A DNA stretch of 64,000 nucleotides. Origin: an uncultured Chryseobacterium sp. (lineage in GTDB: Bacteria > Bacteroidota > Bacteroidia > Flavobacteriales > Weeksellaceae). Position 1 is the first letter of the stretch. Every line of letters begins with the position of its first letter. The notes under the pieces were generated by a model, which saw nothing but the letters and a program-made list of their open reading frames with translations, had not been told where the DNA came from and did no database searches. The stretch lies in NCBI GenBank assembly GCA_913774355.1, contig CAJYGB010000033.1, positions 62,001-126,000 on the forward strand, read 5' to 3'. Positions 1 through 7,913 of the stretch are shown one piece after another. The translations under genes were made by a program, and so were the position numbers.

Positions 1-26
1 GATGAAACGCTCAGTTTTAGGACTCC

Positions 27-62
27 AAACTTTGTCAATGTTCTGAGCCTTTGACAAAGTTT
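27..62. repeat. Perfect 12-bp inverted repeat, possible terminator
   Basis: AAACTTTGTCAA at 27-38 is the exact reverse complement of TTGACAAAGTTT at 51-62, with a 12-base loop between. A short T run follows, so it could end transcription of a plus-strand gene left of the window. It could also be one copy of a dispersed palindromic element. The 149 bases before the first gene hold no other gene that I can see. Confidence 0.6.
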
Positions 63-125
63 TCCAAAATTAAGGTTTATGAATGAATTTTAACCCCACC
101 GATAAAAAATCAATTTCTAAATATT

Positions 126-133
126 TACATTTG
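126..133 (+). promoter_or_regulatory. Possible Bacteroidetes -7 element (TACATTTG)
   Basis: TACATTTG fits the Bacteroidetes -7 consensus TAnnTTTG and lies 16 bases before the flippase start. I see no convincing TTTG -33 box at the usual 19-21 base spacing, so support is partial. Confidence 0.35.
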
Positions 134-149
134 CATAAAATTTCAGATT

Positions 150-1568
150 TTGAAGAAACTTCTCAACGAGACTATTATTTATGGAATCGGGGCGATTATG
201 CCCAGAGTCATTTTATTTATTTTAAATCCTTTATATATCGATCAGATTGATAAAAAAGAATTTGCCATATTTTCAAATCTTTATGCACTGATCTCTTTTG
301 TCAATATCCTGCTTTCTTTCGGATTTGAAACTGCTTTTTTTCGTTTTTCTTCAGATAAAGACAATCAGAAAAGGACATTCAATACTTCATTCTGGTTTCT
401 GTTTGGATTATCTACAATTTTCCTTTTAAGCTGCCTCATTTTTGCTCAGCCCATTGCAGATACGCTGAAATACTCATCAAATCCTGAATATATCCGATGG
501 TTTGCATGGATTGCATTTTTTGATAACCTTTGTGTTATTCCATTTGCCTGGCTTCGTTATAACAACAAACCCATAAAATATTCATTGGTAAGAGTACTGC
601 AATCTCTTTTTCAGACTGCACTTACGCTTGCTTTATTTTTATATATTCCGTTAAGTTTTTCACAGGATTTCGGATTAAAGGAAAAAGTTTCGTTTCCTTT
701 TTATAGTAATCTTGCAGCAAGTTTTTTAGGATTTATTCTACTGCTTCCTGTAGTCTTTAAGGTTAGGCTTGATTTTTCAGCCGATCTTTTCCGCAAAATG
801 ATTTCATATTCATGGCCGATTATGATTGCCGGGCTGGCTTTTATGTTCAATGAAAATTTTGATAAAGCCATTCAGATCTGGTTTATTCCAGAGGGCGATG
901 CGGGGGCTTACGGAGGATGCTATAAACTGGCCGTACTGATGACACTTTTCGTAACCGCTTATAGAATGGGGATCGAACCTTTCTTCTTCAAACAGATGAA
1001 TAATGAAAATGCAAAGGATACTTATGCTAAAGTAACTGAATATTTTACGTTTTTTGCTTCAACGGTTGCCATGGGAATTATAGCTAATATTTCATGGTTA
1101 AAACAAATTTTAATTCCAAGCAGCTCTTATTGGACAGCCATTGATATTATTCCGATTATTGTTATTGCCAACCTCTGCTTTGGTATTTATTATAATTTTT
1201 CCACTTGGTATAAGGTGACGGACAGGACCAGGATCGGAACTGTAATTTCATGGCTTGGAGCAGGACTAACTATTGTTTTAAATCTATTATTTTTAAAGAA
1301 ATTCGGCTTTATGGTTTCTGCCTGGGTTACTTTTATTGCCTACTTTACTATGATGATCACTTCCTATTTATTAGGCCAGAAATACTACCCGATTCCATAC
1401 CGTATAAAAAAGATGACATTGTTCCTAGGAATGCTTATGCTTTTCAGCTACATTATCGTTGTCTTTTTCGATTACAACCTATGGATCGGAAACCTTTTAT
1501 TTATTGTATATACGGGAATTTTAGTTTATTCTGAAAAAAATATGCTGCTGGCGAAAATCAGGAAGTAA
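150..1568 (+). CDS. Polysaccharide/LPS flippase (Wzx/MATE-like oligosaccharide transporter)
   Basis: This 472-residue polytopic membrane protein should move lipid-linked sugar units across the inner membrane for surface polysaccharide assembly. The sequence is hydrophobic throughout, with about 12-14 membrane segments. It opens with a positive residue stretch and a helix typical of the polysaccharide biosynthesis/flippase families, and the length is normal for them. I chose the TTG start because residues 1-16 (KKLLNETIIYGIGAI) are family-typical and the next methionine, residue 17, would remove the first helix. The sugar nucleotidyltransferase follows after 144 bp and may work in the same surface-glycan route. 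The substrate cannot be told from sequence. Confidence 0.85.
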   Translation: MKKLLNETIIYGIGAIMPRVILFILNPLYIDQIDKKEFAIFSNLYALISFVNILLSFGFETAFFRFSSDKDNQKRTFNTSFWFLFGLSTIFLLSCLIFAQPIADTLKYSSNPEYIRWFAWIAFFDNLCVIPFAWLRYNNKPIKYSLVRVLQSLFQTALTLALFLYIPLSFSQDFGLKEKVSFPFYSNLAASFLGFILLLPVVFKVRLDFSADLFRKMISYSWPIMIAGLAFMFNENFDKAIQIWFIPEGDAGAYGGCYKLAVLMTLFVTAYRMGIEPFFFKQMNNENAKDTYAKVTEYFTFFASTVAMGIIANISWLKQILIPSSSYWTAIDIIPIIVIANLCFGIYYNFSTWYKVTDRTRIGTVISWLGAGLTIVLNLLFLKKFGFMVSAWVTFIAYFTMMITSYLLGQKYYPIPYRIKKMTLFLGMLMLFSYIIVVFFDYNLWIGNLLFIVYTGILVYSEKNMLLAKIRK

Positions 1569-1712
1569 GTTTTGGTCCTTGTTTTGCTAAATACCTGTTC
1601 CGTCTTAAATTATAATCTGATATTGGAAATGCATGACAACACATCGCTTTTATTGTTATCTTTATCAGAAATTAAAACGTACTAAACAAAAAAACATATT
1701 CATTTATCATCT

Positions 1713-2729
1713 ATGAAAATTATTGTTCCTATGGCTGGACGTGGATCAAGATTACGTCCGCACACCCTTACCGTTCCGAAACCGCTTATTCCGATTGCCG
1801 GAAAACCGATCGTACAGCGATTGGTGGAAGATATTGCTAAAGTTGCTGGGGAAGAAATTGAAGAAGTAGCCTTTATCATCGGGGATTTCGGTTCGGAAAT
1901 TGAGAAATCGCTTATTCAGATTGCTGAAAAACTGGGAGCAAAAGGAAGCATATACTACCAAAACGACCCGCTGGGAACGGCACATGCCATCAAATGCGCA
2001 GAACAGTCGATGAGCGGAGATGTTGTTATTGCCTTTGCCGATACGCTTTTCCGGGCAGACTTTATTCTGGATAAAAACTCAGACGGCGTAATCTGGGTGA
2101 AAAGCGTTGAAGATCCTTCCGCATTCGGAGTTGTAAAACTTGATAACTACGGTTTTATTACGGACTTTGTGGAAAAACCGCAAACTTTCGTTTCCGACCT
2201 TGCCATTATCGGGATCTACTATTTCAACAGTGCTGAAAAACTGATGGACGAGATCAACTACATCATGGATAACAACATCAAAAACGGTGGTGAATACCAG
2301 TTGACGACAGCATTGGAAAACCTCAGGGCAAAAGGAGCAAAATTCACCCTGGGAAAAGTAAATGACTGGATGGATTGCGGAAACAAGAATGCTACCGTAG
2401 AAACCAACAGCAAAATTCTGGAATATGAAAGAGAAGCAATGAACATTCACCCTGCTTCTGCTATCATCGAAAATTCCCTGATCATCCCACCATGTTTTAT
2501 CGGCGAAAATGTAAAAATTTCCAACTCAAAAGTAGGTCCGGGCGTTTCTTTGGGTAACAATACGGTAGTTGTTAATTCTAATATTGAGAACTCGTTGATC
2601 CAGGAAAACACACAAATCAACCACGGAAACCTTTCCAACTCGATGATCGGAAATTCGGCTCAGTATTTTGGGGTAGCGAGAGAAATTTCATTGGGCGATT
2701 ATTCCGTTCTTGATTTTCTATCTAAATAA
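1713..2729 (+). CDS. Sugar-phosphate nucleotidyltransferase with left-handed beta-helix tail
   Basis: This 338-residue enzyme joins a nucleotide to a sugar-1-phosphate, giving an activated sugar for glycan synthesis in the cytoplasm. The N-terminal nucleotide-binding motif is clear: PMAGRGSRLRPHTLTVPKPL at residues 6-25 matches the GxGxRLxPxT...KP signature. DPLGTAHAI and WMDCGNK are further family motifs. From about residue 240 to 330 the chain has hexapeptide-like repeats of a left-handed beta-helix. It resembles glucose-1-phosphate thymidylyltransferases, but the exact sugar and nucleotide are not determined. It follows a flippase gene, which supports an envelope-glycan role. Confidence 0.85.
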   Translation: MKIIVPMAGRGSRLRPHTLTVPKPLIPIAGKPIVQRLVEDIAKVAGEEIEEVAFIIGDFGSEIEKSLIQIAEKLGAKGSIYYQNDPLGTAHAIKCAEQSMSGDVVIAFADTLFRADFILDKNSDGVIWVKSVEDPSAFGVVKLDNYGFITDFVEKPQTFVSDLAIIGIYYFNSAEKLMDEINYIMDNNIKNGGEYQLTTALENLRAKGAKFTLGKVNDWMDCGNKNATVETNSKILEYEREAMNIHPASAIIENSLIIPPCFIGENVKISNSKVGPGVSLGNNTVVVNSNIENSLIQENTQINHGNLSNSMIGNSAQYFGVAREISLGDYSVLDFLSK

Positions 2730-2775
2730 TTTCTTCAGATCAGAAAATATTTACCTCAAATAAAATATATTCAGG

Positions 2776-2800
2776 CCACACAAAATGTTTTGTGTGGTTT
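2776..2800 (+). terminator. Perfect palindrome followed by TTT, possible terminator
   Basis: CCACACAAAA pairs exactly with TTTTGTGTGG around a two-base centre (2776-2797), and TTT follows. It lies between the nucleotidyltransferase and the DUF4292 lipoprotein and could end the former transcript. The tail is only three T, so this is moderate support. Confidence 0.45.
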
Positions 2801-2836
2801 GGCGTTAATATTGCAACGATTTATCAAATTTCCTTC

Positions 2837-3682
2837 ATGAAAAAGTGGATTCCGTTACTTATCCTCACCTTACTGATTTATAGCTGTAAATCCCGGAAAA
2901 CGGCCGTACAAACGGATCAGAATTCAGATAGCACTGCTGTGGTGGTGGCTGATCCTGATGACATTTCCACCGACGGAAAGAATGTGGCAGACCGTCTGGA
3001 TTTTTACCAGAAGATTTACCTTCACCCCCAGTTTGACCATTTAAAAATAAGCAGCAAGATTACAGCAGATAACATCAGGGTAAGTCCATTGGATGCCATT
3101 ATTTATATTGAAACCGATAAAAAAATATGGGCAAAAATTGATTTCCTGTTCTTTAATGCGGCAAGGGCACTCATCACTCCGGAAGGGATCAAAGCCGTGG
3201 ACAAGTACAACAAAAATTATATCGATTCAGATTTTGATTATTTAAATAACCTTCTAAATGTTAATTTTATTGATTATAAAAACCTGGAGAAACTGCTGTT
3301 GGGAAGGACATTTTTCACCATCAGCAACAGGAATGCAAGAATCGTCAAAAACAACGATGGTTATCTTGTGGAATCAATTTCCAATATTAAAATTGAGACA
3401 AAGGATGGACAACGCGAATATAAAATTATGATGCAGTACTCCGATGATTTTAACCTGATAACCTTAAATCTCCGGGATGCCAATTCAAACGATTCCATGC
3501 AGATTGAGTACAACGACTGGGAATTGCAGCCCAATAATGTGAGGCTGCCTAAAAATGTTAAAATAATTATAAAAGGAAGCAAAAACAGCCAAATTTTAAT
3601 AGAAAATACGAAATTTGATTTTTCTAGGATGGATACACCCTATTCTGTGCCATCCAGTTATAAGAAAATTGAGATTCAATGA
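2837..3682 (+). CDS. DUF4292 family lipoprotein
   Basis: The 281-residue product starts with a lipoprotein signal: MKKWIPLLILTLLIYSC ends in the lipobox IYSC, so the mature protein should be lipid-anchored in the envelope. I chose the ATG at 2837 over one 45 bp upstream because only the later start gives a clean signal peptide. The body is beta-rich and resembles the DUF4292 family of Bacteroidetes, which has a LolA/LolB-like fold by family knowledge. Its stop overlaps the start of the next gene (ATGA), so the two are probably translated together. A role in handling envelope lipids or lipoproteins is inference from fold and neighbours. Confidence 0.8.
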   Translation: MKKWIPLLILTLLIYSCKSRKTAVQTDQNSDSTAVVVADPDDISTDGKNVADRLDFYQKIYLHPQFDHLKISSKITADNIRVSPLDAIIYIETDKKIWAKIDFLFFNAARALITPEGIKAVDKYNKNYIDSDFDYLNNLLNVNFIDYKNLEKLLLGRTFFTISNRNARIVKNNDGYLVESISNIKIETKDGQREYKIMMQYSDDFNLITLNLRDANSNDSMQIEYNDWELQPNNVRLPKNVKIIIKGSKNSQILIENTKFDFSRMDTPYSVPSSYKKIEIQ

Positions 3683-5244
3683 TTAAAAAATTTAGCTTTT
3701 TAATAGGTATTTTACTGTTCGGATTCTACCATGGGCAGAATCAGAAAAAAGAACAGCTGCAAAAGCAAAATGCTGAACTTAAAAAACAAATTGCACAAAT
3801 AAACACCGACCTTGCAAAGACGAGAACGGAATCGAAATTATCCGTCGCTTATCTTGAAAACGTTAATAAAAAACTCGCCTTAAGGGAAAAGGTGTACACC
3901 AATACCCAGAAGGAAAAAAGGTTTATTGAAGATGATATTTACCTGCGGCAGTTAGAAATAAACCGGCAGAATCGCGAACTTAAAGTACTGCGTGACAATT
4001 ACGCGAAAGTGCTTGTTAATGCTTATAAAAACAAAGGCGTACAGAACAAGGTAACTTTTATTCTCTCCGCCAAAAATATGGGGGAAGCAATAAGGAGGGT
4101 TCAGTATTTAAAACAGTATTCTGATTATCAGGATAAAAAAGCGGCCGAAATTACGAACGCGGCCAACAAAATAAAACAGACCATCGCTCAAAAGCAGAAC
4201 TCAGTAAAAGAAAAGGCAAATCTTTTGGTGAATCAGCAGAAAGACTTAACCACCATCAATGCTGAAAGGGCCCAGAAAGAACAGCTGGTAACAGAATTCA
4301 AAAAAAATGAATCCAAGCTGACGGCTGAGCTGAGACAGAAACAGACGCAATCCAAAGCACTGGAAGGGCAGATCAGAAGCATCATTGCCGAAGAGATAAG
4401 AATAGCCAAAGCAGAAGAAGAAGCAAGGAAAAAAGCTGAGGCAGAAAAAATACGTTTAGCAAAAATAGCTGCAGAAAGGGAAAAAGCAAGAATAGAAGCA
4501 GAAGCTAAGGCCCGCGCAGAAGCATTGGAAAAAGAAAGGCTGGCTGCTGAAGTTGAAGCGAGGAAAGCCCGGGAACTAGCCGATAAACGCGCCGAAGAAG
4601 AGAGAAAACGTAATGAAGAAGCGGCCCGCTCTGAAGCTACGGCAAGAGACGAAGCACGGAAAGTAGCCGCAAAAAAAGCCTCCGATGAGGCTTCAGCAAA
4701 GGCCAAAGAGGCCTCGGATAAATTGATAGCAGCAAGAGCAGCAGAAGCAGCTTTGGTAAGGAAAAAAGAAGACGACAAGAAAGCAGCGGAAAGCAAAGCT
4801 ATGACGAACTATGGTGTAACAACTGTAGCAGGAAGCAATTTTGCCGATAATAAAGGTAGATTGGGATATCCTGCAGATAAAATCGGACAGATTACCCATC
4901 GTTTCGGAAGACACCCTCATCCTGTATTTAAAAATATAGATGAAGAGAATAACGGAATTAAAATTTCCGTACCCGCCGGGACACGAGCAAAATCCGTATT
5001 CCCGGGAACCGTATCTTCGGTTCTGGCAAATAGTGACGGAACAAAAACTGTGATGCTGAGACACGGCAGCTATTTTACCATCTACTCGAACCTTGGAAGC
5101 GTAAGTGTTTCCAAAGGCCAGCAGGTCTCCGCAGGGACACCGGTCGGGGTAATCGGACAGGATTTTGACGGTACGTATACGCTTGATTTTCAAGTATGGA
5201 ATGGAAGCACACCAGTAGATCCATTAGGCTGGGTTTCTTATTAA
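3679..5244 (+). CDS. EnvC-like murein hydrolase activator (degenerate LytM/M23 domain)
   Basis: The 521-residue protein has a signal peptide ending near HGQ, two long coiled-coil blocks (about residues 20-115 and 170-375, the second very rich in Ala, Lys and Glu) and a C-terminal LytM/M23 domain from about residue 395. Active M23 peptidases bind zinc with HxxxD and HxH. Here those positions read NGIKIS and LDFQVW, so the ligands are gone. That pattern is known from EnvC, which activates N-acetylmuramoyl-L-alanine amidases at division instead of cutting peptidoglycan itself. The gene overlaps the DUF4292 lipoprotein by four bases. Amidase activation in the periplasm is the likely role; the partner amidase is not in this window. 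Confidence 0.85.
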   Translation: MIKKFSFLIGILLFGFYHGQNQKKEQLQKQNAELKKQIAQINTDLAKTRTESKLSVAYLENVNKKLALREKVYTNTQKEKRFIEDDIYLRQLEINRQNRELKVLRDNYAKVLVNAYKNKGVQNKVTFILSAKNMGEAIRRVQYLKQYSDYQDKKAAEITNAANKIKQTIAQKQNSVKEKANLLVNQQKDLTTINAERAQKEQLVTEFKKNESKLTAELRQKQTQSKALEGQIRSIIAEEIRIAKAEEEARKKAEAEKIRLAKIAAEREKARIEAEAKARAEALEKERLAAEVEARKARELADKRAEEERKRNEEAARSEATARDEARKVAAKKASDEASAKAKEASDKLIAARAAEAALVRKKEDDKKAAESKAMTNYGVTTVAGSNFADNKGRLGYPADKIGQITHRFGRHPHPVFKNIDEENNGIKISVPAGTRAKSVFPGTVSSVLANSDGTKTVMLRHGSYFTIYSNLGSVSVSKGQQVSAGTPVGVIGQDFDGTYTLDFQVWNGSTPVDPLGWVSY

Positions 5245-5252
5245 AAAAAGAT

Positions 5253-5260
5253 TAACTTTG
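5253..5260 (+). promoter_or_regulatory. Possible Bacteroidetes -7 element (TAACTTTG) before tatA
   Basis: TAACTTTG matches TAnnTTTG and lies 14 bases before the tatA start, just after the stop of the EnvC-like gene. The -33 region is weak (GGGTTTC), so tatA may be read both from here and from the upstream operon. Confidence 0.4.
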
Positions 5261-5274
5261 TAAAAATTTTAGAA

Positions 5275-5481
5275 ATGAATACATTAGCAATATTGTCATT
5301 ATCTTGGCAACACATCCTGATCGTAGCGATCCTTCTTCTTTTACTTTTCGGAGGTAAAAAAATCCCTGAATTAATGAGAGGAGTAGGTTCCGGTATTAAA
5401 GAATTTAAAGACGCTGTAAAGGAAGAAGATAAGCCGGGCGCAGAAAACAAACCGACTAACAATCCCCCTTCAGGAAACTAA
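5275..5481 (+). CDS. tatA: Sec-independent protein translocase subunit TatA/E
   Basis: The 68-residue protein has the TatA plan: one N-terminal membrane helix (about residues 9-25), the FGGKKIPEL hinge motif, an amphipathic helix (RGVGSGIKEFKDAV), then a charged proline-rich tail. Twin-arginine translocation moves folded proteins across the inner membrane, and TatA forms the pore. No tatC is in this window. Start and length fit the family. The downstream gene begins 16 bp after the stop. Confidence 0.9.
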   Translation: MNTLAILSLSWQHILIVAILLLLLFGGKKIPELMRGVGSGIKEFKDAVKEEDKPGAENKPTNNPPSGN

Positions 5482-5497
5482 AAAGTCTTTTTACCCG

Positions 5498-6112
5498 ATG
5501 AATTTTACCGAGACTGCATGGAAAGTCTTCAATAGATCTATTGAAGATTATCATGTTTTTGATGATGTCAACACCCAGATTAACAATCCGTTCGAAAAAG
5601 ATACTTTGGAACGGATTTTGTATGCAAAGAACTGGATTGATACCGTTCAATGGCATTTGGAAGATATAATAAGAGATGAAAATATTGATCCGGCTGAAGC
5701 CCTGCTTCTTAAGAGAGCAATAGATGCATCCAACCAGAAAAGAACTGATCTGGTGGAGTTTATTGACAGCTGGTTTCTTAAAAAATACGAAAATATAATT
5801 CCGAAACCTGATGCAAAGATCAATACGGAGACTGTCGCATGGGCGGTGGACCGCTTATCTATTCTTGCATTAAAAGTTTATCATATGTCGTTAGAAGCCA
5901 ACAGGGAATCTGCTTCAGAAGAGCACAGGGCCAATTGCCAGGCCAAACTGGATGTTCTTCTTACCCAGCAGGAAGATCTTTCGACCTCTATTAATCAGTT
6001 GCTTGCTGATATTGAGAACGGTGACGTTAAGATGAAAGTGTACAAACAGATGAAGATGTACAACGATGAGAGTCTTAATCCAATCCTTTATCAAAAGGGG
6101 CAGCAAAAATGA
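5498..6112 (+). CDS. DUF4254 domain protein
   Basis: The 204-residue soluble, helix-rich protein has no signal peptide or membrane segment. It matches the DUF4254 family, which in Bacteroidetes is often found beside lipopolysaccharide glycosyltransferase genes, but its function is not established. Visible marks include a conserved-looking N-terminus (ETAWKVFNRSIEDYH) and a central NQKRTDLVEFIDSWF stretch. Its stop overlaps the start of the following lipoprotein gene by four bases (ATGA), which argues for translational coupling. Confidence 0.75.
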   Translation: MNFTETAWKVFNRSIEDYHVFDDVNTQINNPFEKDTLERILYAKNWIDTVQWHLEDIIRDENIDPAEALLLKRAIDASNQKRTDLVEFIDSWFLKKYENIIPKPDAKINTETVAWAVDRLSILALKVYHMSLEANRESASEEHRANCQAKLDVLLTQQEDLSTSINQLLADIENGDVKMKVYKQMKMYNDESLNPILYQKGQQK

Positions 6113-6567
6113 AACGAATATTTTTTTTTGGAGTACTAATCATCACTACATCTTCGTGTACAACGGAAAAGCCAAACTTTTCTCCGTTGTCAAACAGCTT
6201 TTATAGTGATGCCAAAGGCTCTGATTCGGATAAAGGCACAAGGAACAGCATTGAAATGAATGTAAAGGAAAACATAAATGCTTCTGAAATTTCCAATATT
6301 ACAGCTACCTTTCCACAATTTAAAAGTACAGCTCTAAATACCGAAGTTAACGCATTAAAATACAGCCTGCAAAATTACCTGTATGCCATTGATGCCAATA
6401 ATATATCCGGAAAAAACAAAGCCCTAAAAGACTTCGAAAAATCATACAAAAAGATTCAGAAACTAAGACAAAATCTCAACAGTGACGATAATGAGGTTCT
6501 CAACAGGTATCTGGTTCGGCTGAAAAGCAACGTTTCAGCCATTGAAGATTCTATAAAAAGAAATTAA
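6109..6567 (+). CDS. Small lipoprotein of unknown function
   Basis: The 152-residue product has a lipoprotein signal (hydrophobic stretch ending ITTSSC, cysteine at residue 17), so it should be lipid-anchored in the envelope. The rest is Ser/Asn/Lys-rich with a helical C-terminal half (about residues 70-150). I do not recognise a family. It is translationally coupled to the DUF4254 gene and lies 15 bp before ribA. Confidence 0.75.
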   Translation: MKRIFFFGVLIITTSSCTTEKPNFSPLSNSFYSDAKGSDSDKGTRNSIEMNVKENINASEISNITATFPQFKSTALNTEVNALKYSLQNYLYAIDANNISGKNKALKDFEKSYKKIQKLRQNLNSDDNEVLNRYLVRLKSNVSAIEDSIKRN

Positions 6568-6582
6568 AACCAAAGGAAATCA

Positions 6583-7188
6583 ATGATTAAAATTCAGGCG
6601 GAATCCAATGTTCCTACGGAATACGGAATTTTCCGAATGATCGCCCTCTCCGAAAATGAAAACGACTGGATGCCGCACATGGCCATCATCGCGGAAAACA
6701 CGGATTTTTCCAAGCCTGTAAACGTACGTTTCCATTCGGAATGTATTACTGGCGAAGTTTTCCATTCAAAAAAATGTGAATGCGGACAGCAGTTGGATGC
6801 TGCCATGAAGTACATCCATGAAAACGGCGGAATTATCATTTATCTTCGCCAGGAGGGAAGAAATATCGGAATTATCAACAAACTGAAAGCATACGCTTTA
6901 CAAGAACAGGGTTTTGATACGGTAGAAGCCAATCTTAAGCTCGGTCTTCCTGCAGACGACAGAAACTTTGGTGTTGCCATTGAGATTTTACATTTGCTTG
7001 GCGTAAAAGACATCAACCTGCTTACTAATAATCCCGAAAAGGTAAAGTATGTACAGGAAAGCAATATTCATCTGAATTCAAGACTTCCCTTGCAGATCCC
7101 GGCTAATGAGATCAGCAGAGGATATCTGAAAACCAAAAAAGATTATTTCGGCCATCTGCTGGATGATAATGGAATTAACCATATATAA
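6583..7188 (+). CDS. ribA: GTP cyclohydrolase II
   Basis: RibA opens GTP to give 2,5-diamino-6-ribosylamino-pyrimidinone phosphate, the first step of riboflavin synthesis. The 201-residue length is that of a stand-alone GTP cyclohydrolase II rather than a RibBA fusion. Zinc-binding cysteines appear in HSECITGEVFHSKKCECG (about residues 47-64). The catalytic region reads YLRQEGRNIGIINKLKAYAL, and the LTNNPEKV motif follows. It is the last gene of the plus-strand run and ends before a strong hairpin terminator. No other riboflavin gene is here, which suggests scattered rib genes. Confidence 0.95.
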   Translation: MIKIQAESNVPTEYGIFRMIALSENENDWMPHMAIIAENTDFSKPVNVRFHSECITGEVFHSKKCECGQQLDAAMKYIHENGGIIIYLRQEGRNIGIINKLKAYALQEQGFDTVEANLKLGLPADDRNFGVAIEILHLLGVKDINLLTNNPEKVKYVQESNIHLNSRLPLQIPANEISRGYLKTKKDYFGHLLDDNGINHI

Positions 7189-7210
7189 TTAACAGAACGT
7201 AAATAAAATA

Positions 7211-7242
7211 AAGCTCCGGGAAATATTTCCCGGAGCTTTTTT
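7211..7242. terminator. Bidirectional hairpin terminator between ribA and a convergent lipoprotein gene
   Basis: AAGCTCCGGGAAA pairs with TTTCCCGGAGCTT around TAT, followed by a T run on the plus strand and preceded by an A-rich stretch. It can serve both convergent genes. Confidence 0.85.
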
Positions 7243-7274
7243 GTAATTATAAAAACTGAAAAGATATATTCTTA

Positions 7275-7796
7275 TTATTTTGTAACTGTCGTCTTAATTA
7301 CCTTTGATTCATCAAGATTATAGTATTTCACAACAGCATTATAATCGCTGTAATCTACACTTGCTTTACCGGAACTTGCAGGAACCAAGACTATTCTGAA
7401 TGTCTGATTGTTTAAATAACTGGCAGCTTCCGTTGAAGACATAGTAGAAAGATTAAAATTCGCGTTATCAATTCTTATCTGTACATTTTGAGAATCGAAA
7501 ACGAAATTATAGTCGAATTTTCTGGCTGAAGTTGAGGTTGCCGCGTCCAAATACCATGTGTATGGAAGTTGCTGCCAGGCGTTACCGGCTTTCCTGTACA
7601 CAAGCACAACATCTGTACCCTGAATATTAATTCCCTGTGTAAATGCATAACTGTTCCCATTGTTAAAAGAACCTGTAATATCTCTCATTTGAGAATAAGT
7701 ATCGTTATCCTGAACAGGATTGTTATCGTTGTTATCACAACTGAATATAAAAAGGCTTACAAAAGCCAACAGTAAAATCGGAAGAATTTTTTTCAT
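7275..7796 (-). CDS. Lipoprotein of unknown function
   Basis: The 173-residue protein carries a lipoprotein signal ending LFIFSC (cysteine near residue 20), followed by an Asp/Asn-rich linker that tethers the domain away from the membrane. The remaining about 135 residues look beta-rich, with YTWYLDAATS and QVRI-type strands. I do not recognise a named family, though small exported proteins of this size are common in Chryseobacterium. It stands alone, convergent with ribA and divergent from the GH3 gene. Confidence 0.75.
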   Translation of the reverse strand: MKKILPILLLAFVSLFIFSCDNNDNNPVQDNDTYSQMRDITGSFNNGNSYAFTQGINIQGTDVVLVYRKAGNAWQQLPYTWYLDAATSTSARKFDYNFVFDSQNVQIRIDNANFNLSTMSSTEAASYLNNQTFRIVLVPASSGKASVDYSDYNAVVKYYNLDESKVIKTTVTK

Positions 7797-7889
7797 TTTA
7801 TAAAAGTTTAGTTGTTTATTATTTATGAAGCGTATTCAAATCATATACCAAAAAACTCAAAAATATGGTTTCCATCATTTTTTTAATTG

Positions 7890-7897
7890 TATTTTTG
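7890..7897 (+). promoter_or_regulatory. Possible -7 element (TATTTTTG) of the GH3 gene
   Basis: TATTTTTG fits TAnnTTTG and lies 16 bases before the chosen ATG. The -33 box is not obvious. Confidence 0.35.
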
Positions 7898-7913
7898 TTC
7901 TTATTCAATCATT

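Noticed and set aside
27..62. Attachment site or operator
   Set aside because: A perfect 12-base stem with following T residues is better explained as a terminator or intergenic palindrome; no integrase or regulator gene is nearby.
4233..4796. Minus-strand open frame of 187 codons, Ala/Ser-rich
   Set aside because: It is the mirror of the Ala/Lys/Glu-rich coiled coil of the EnvC-like gene; low complexity on the coding strand produces it.
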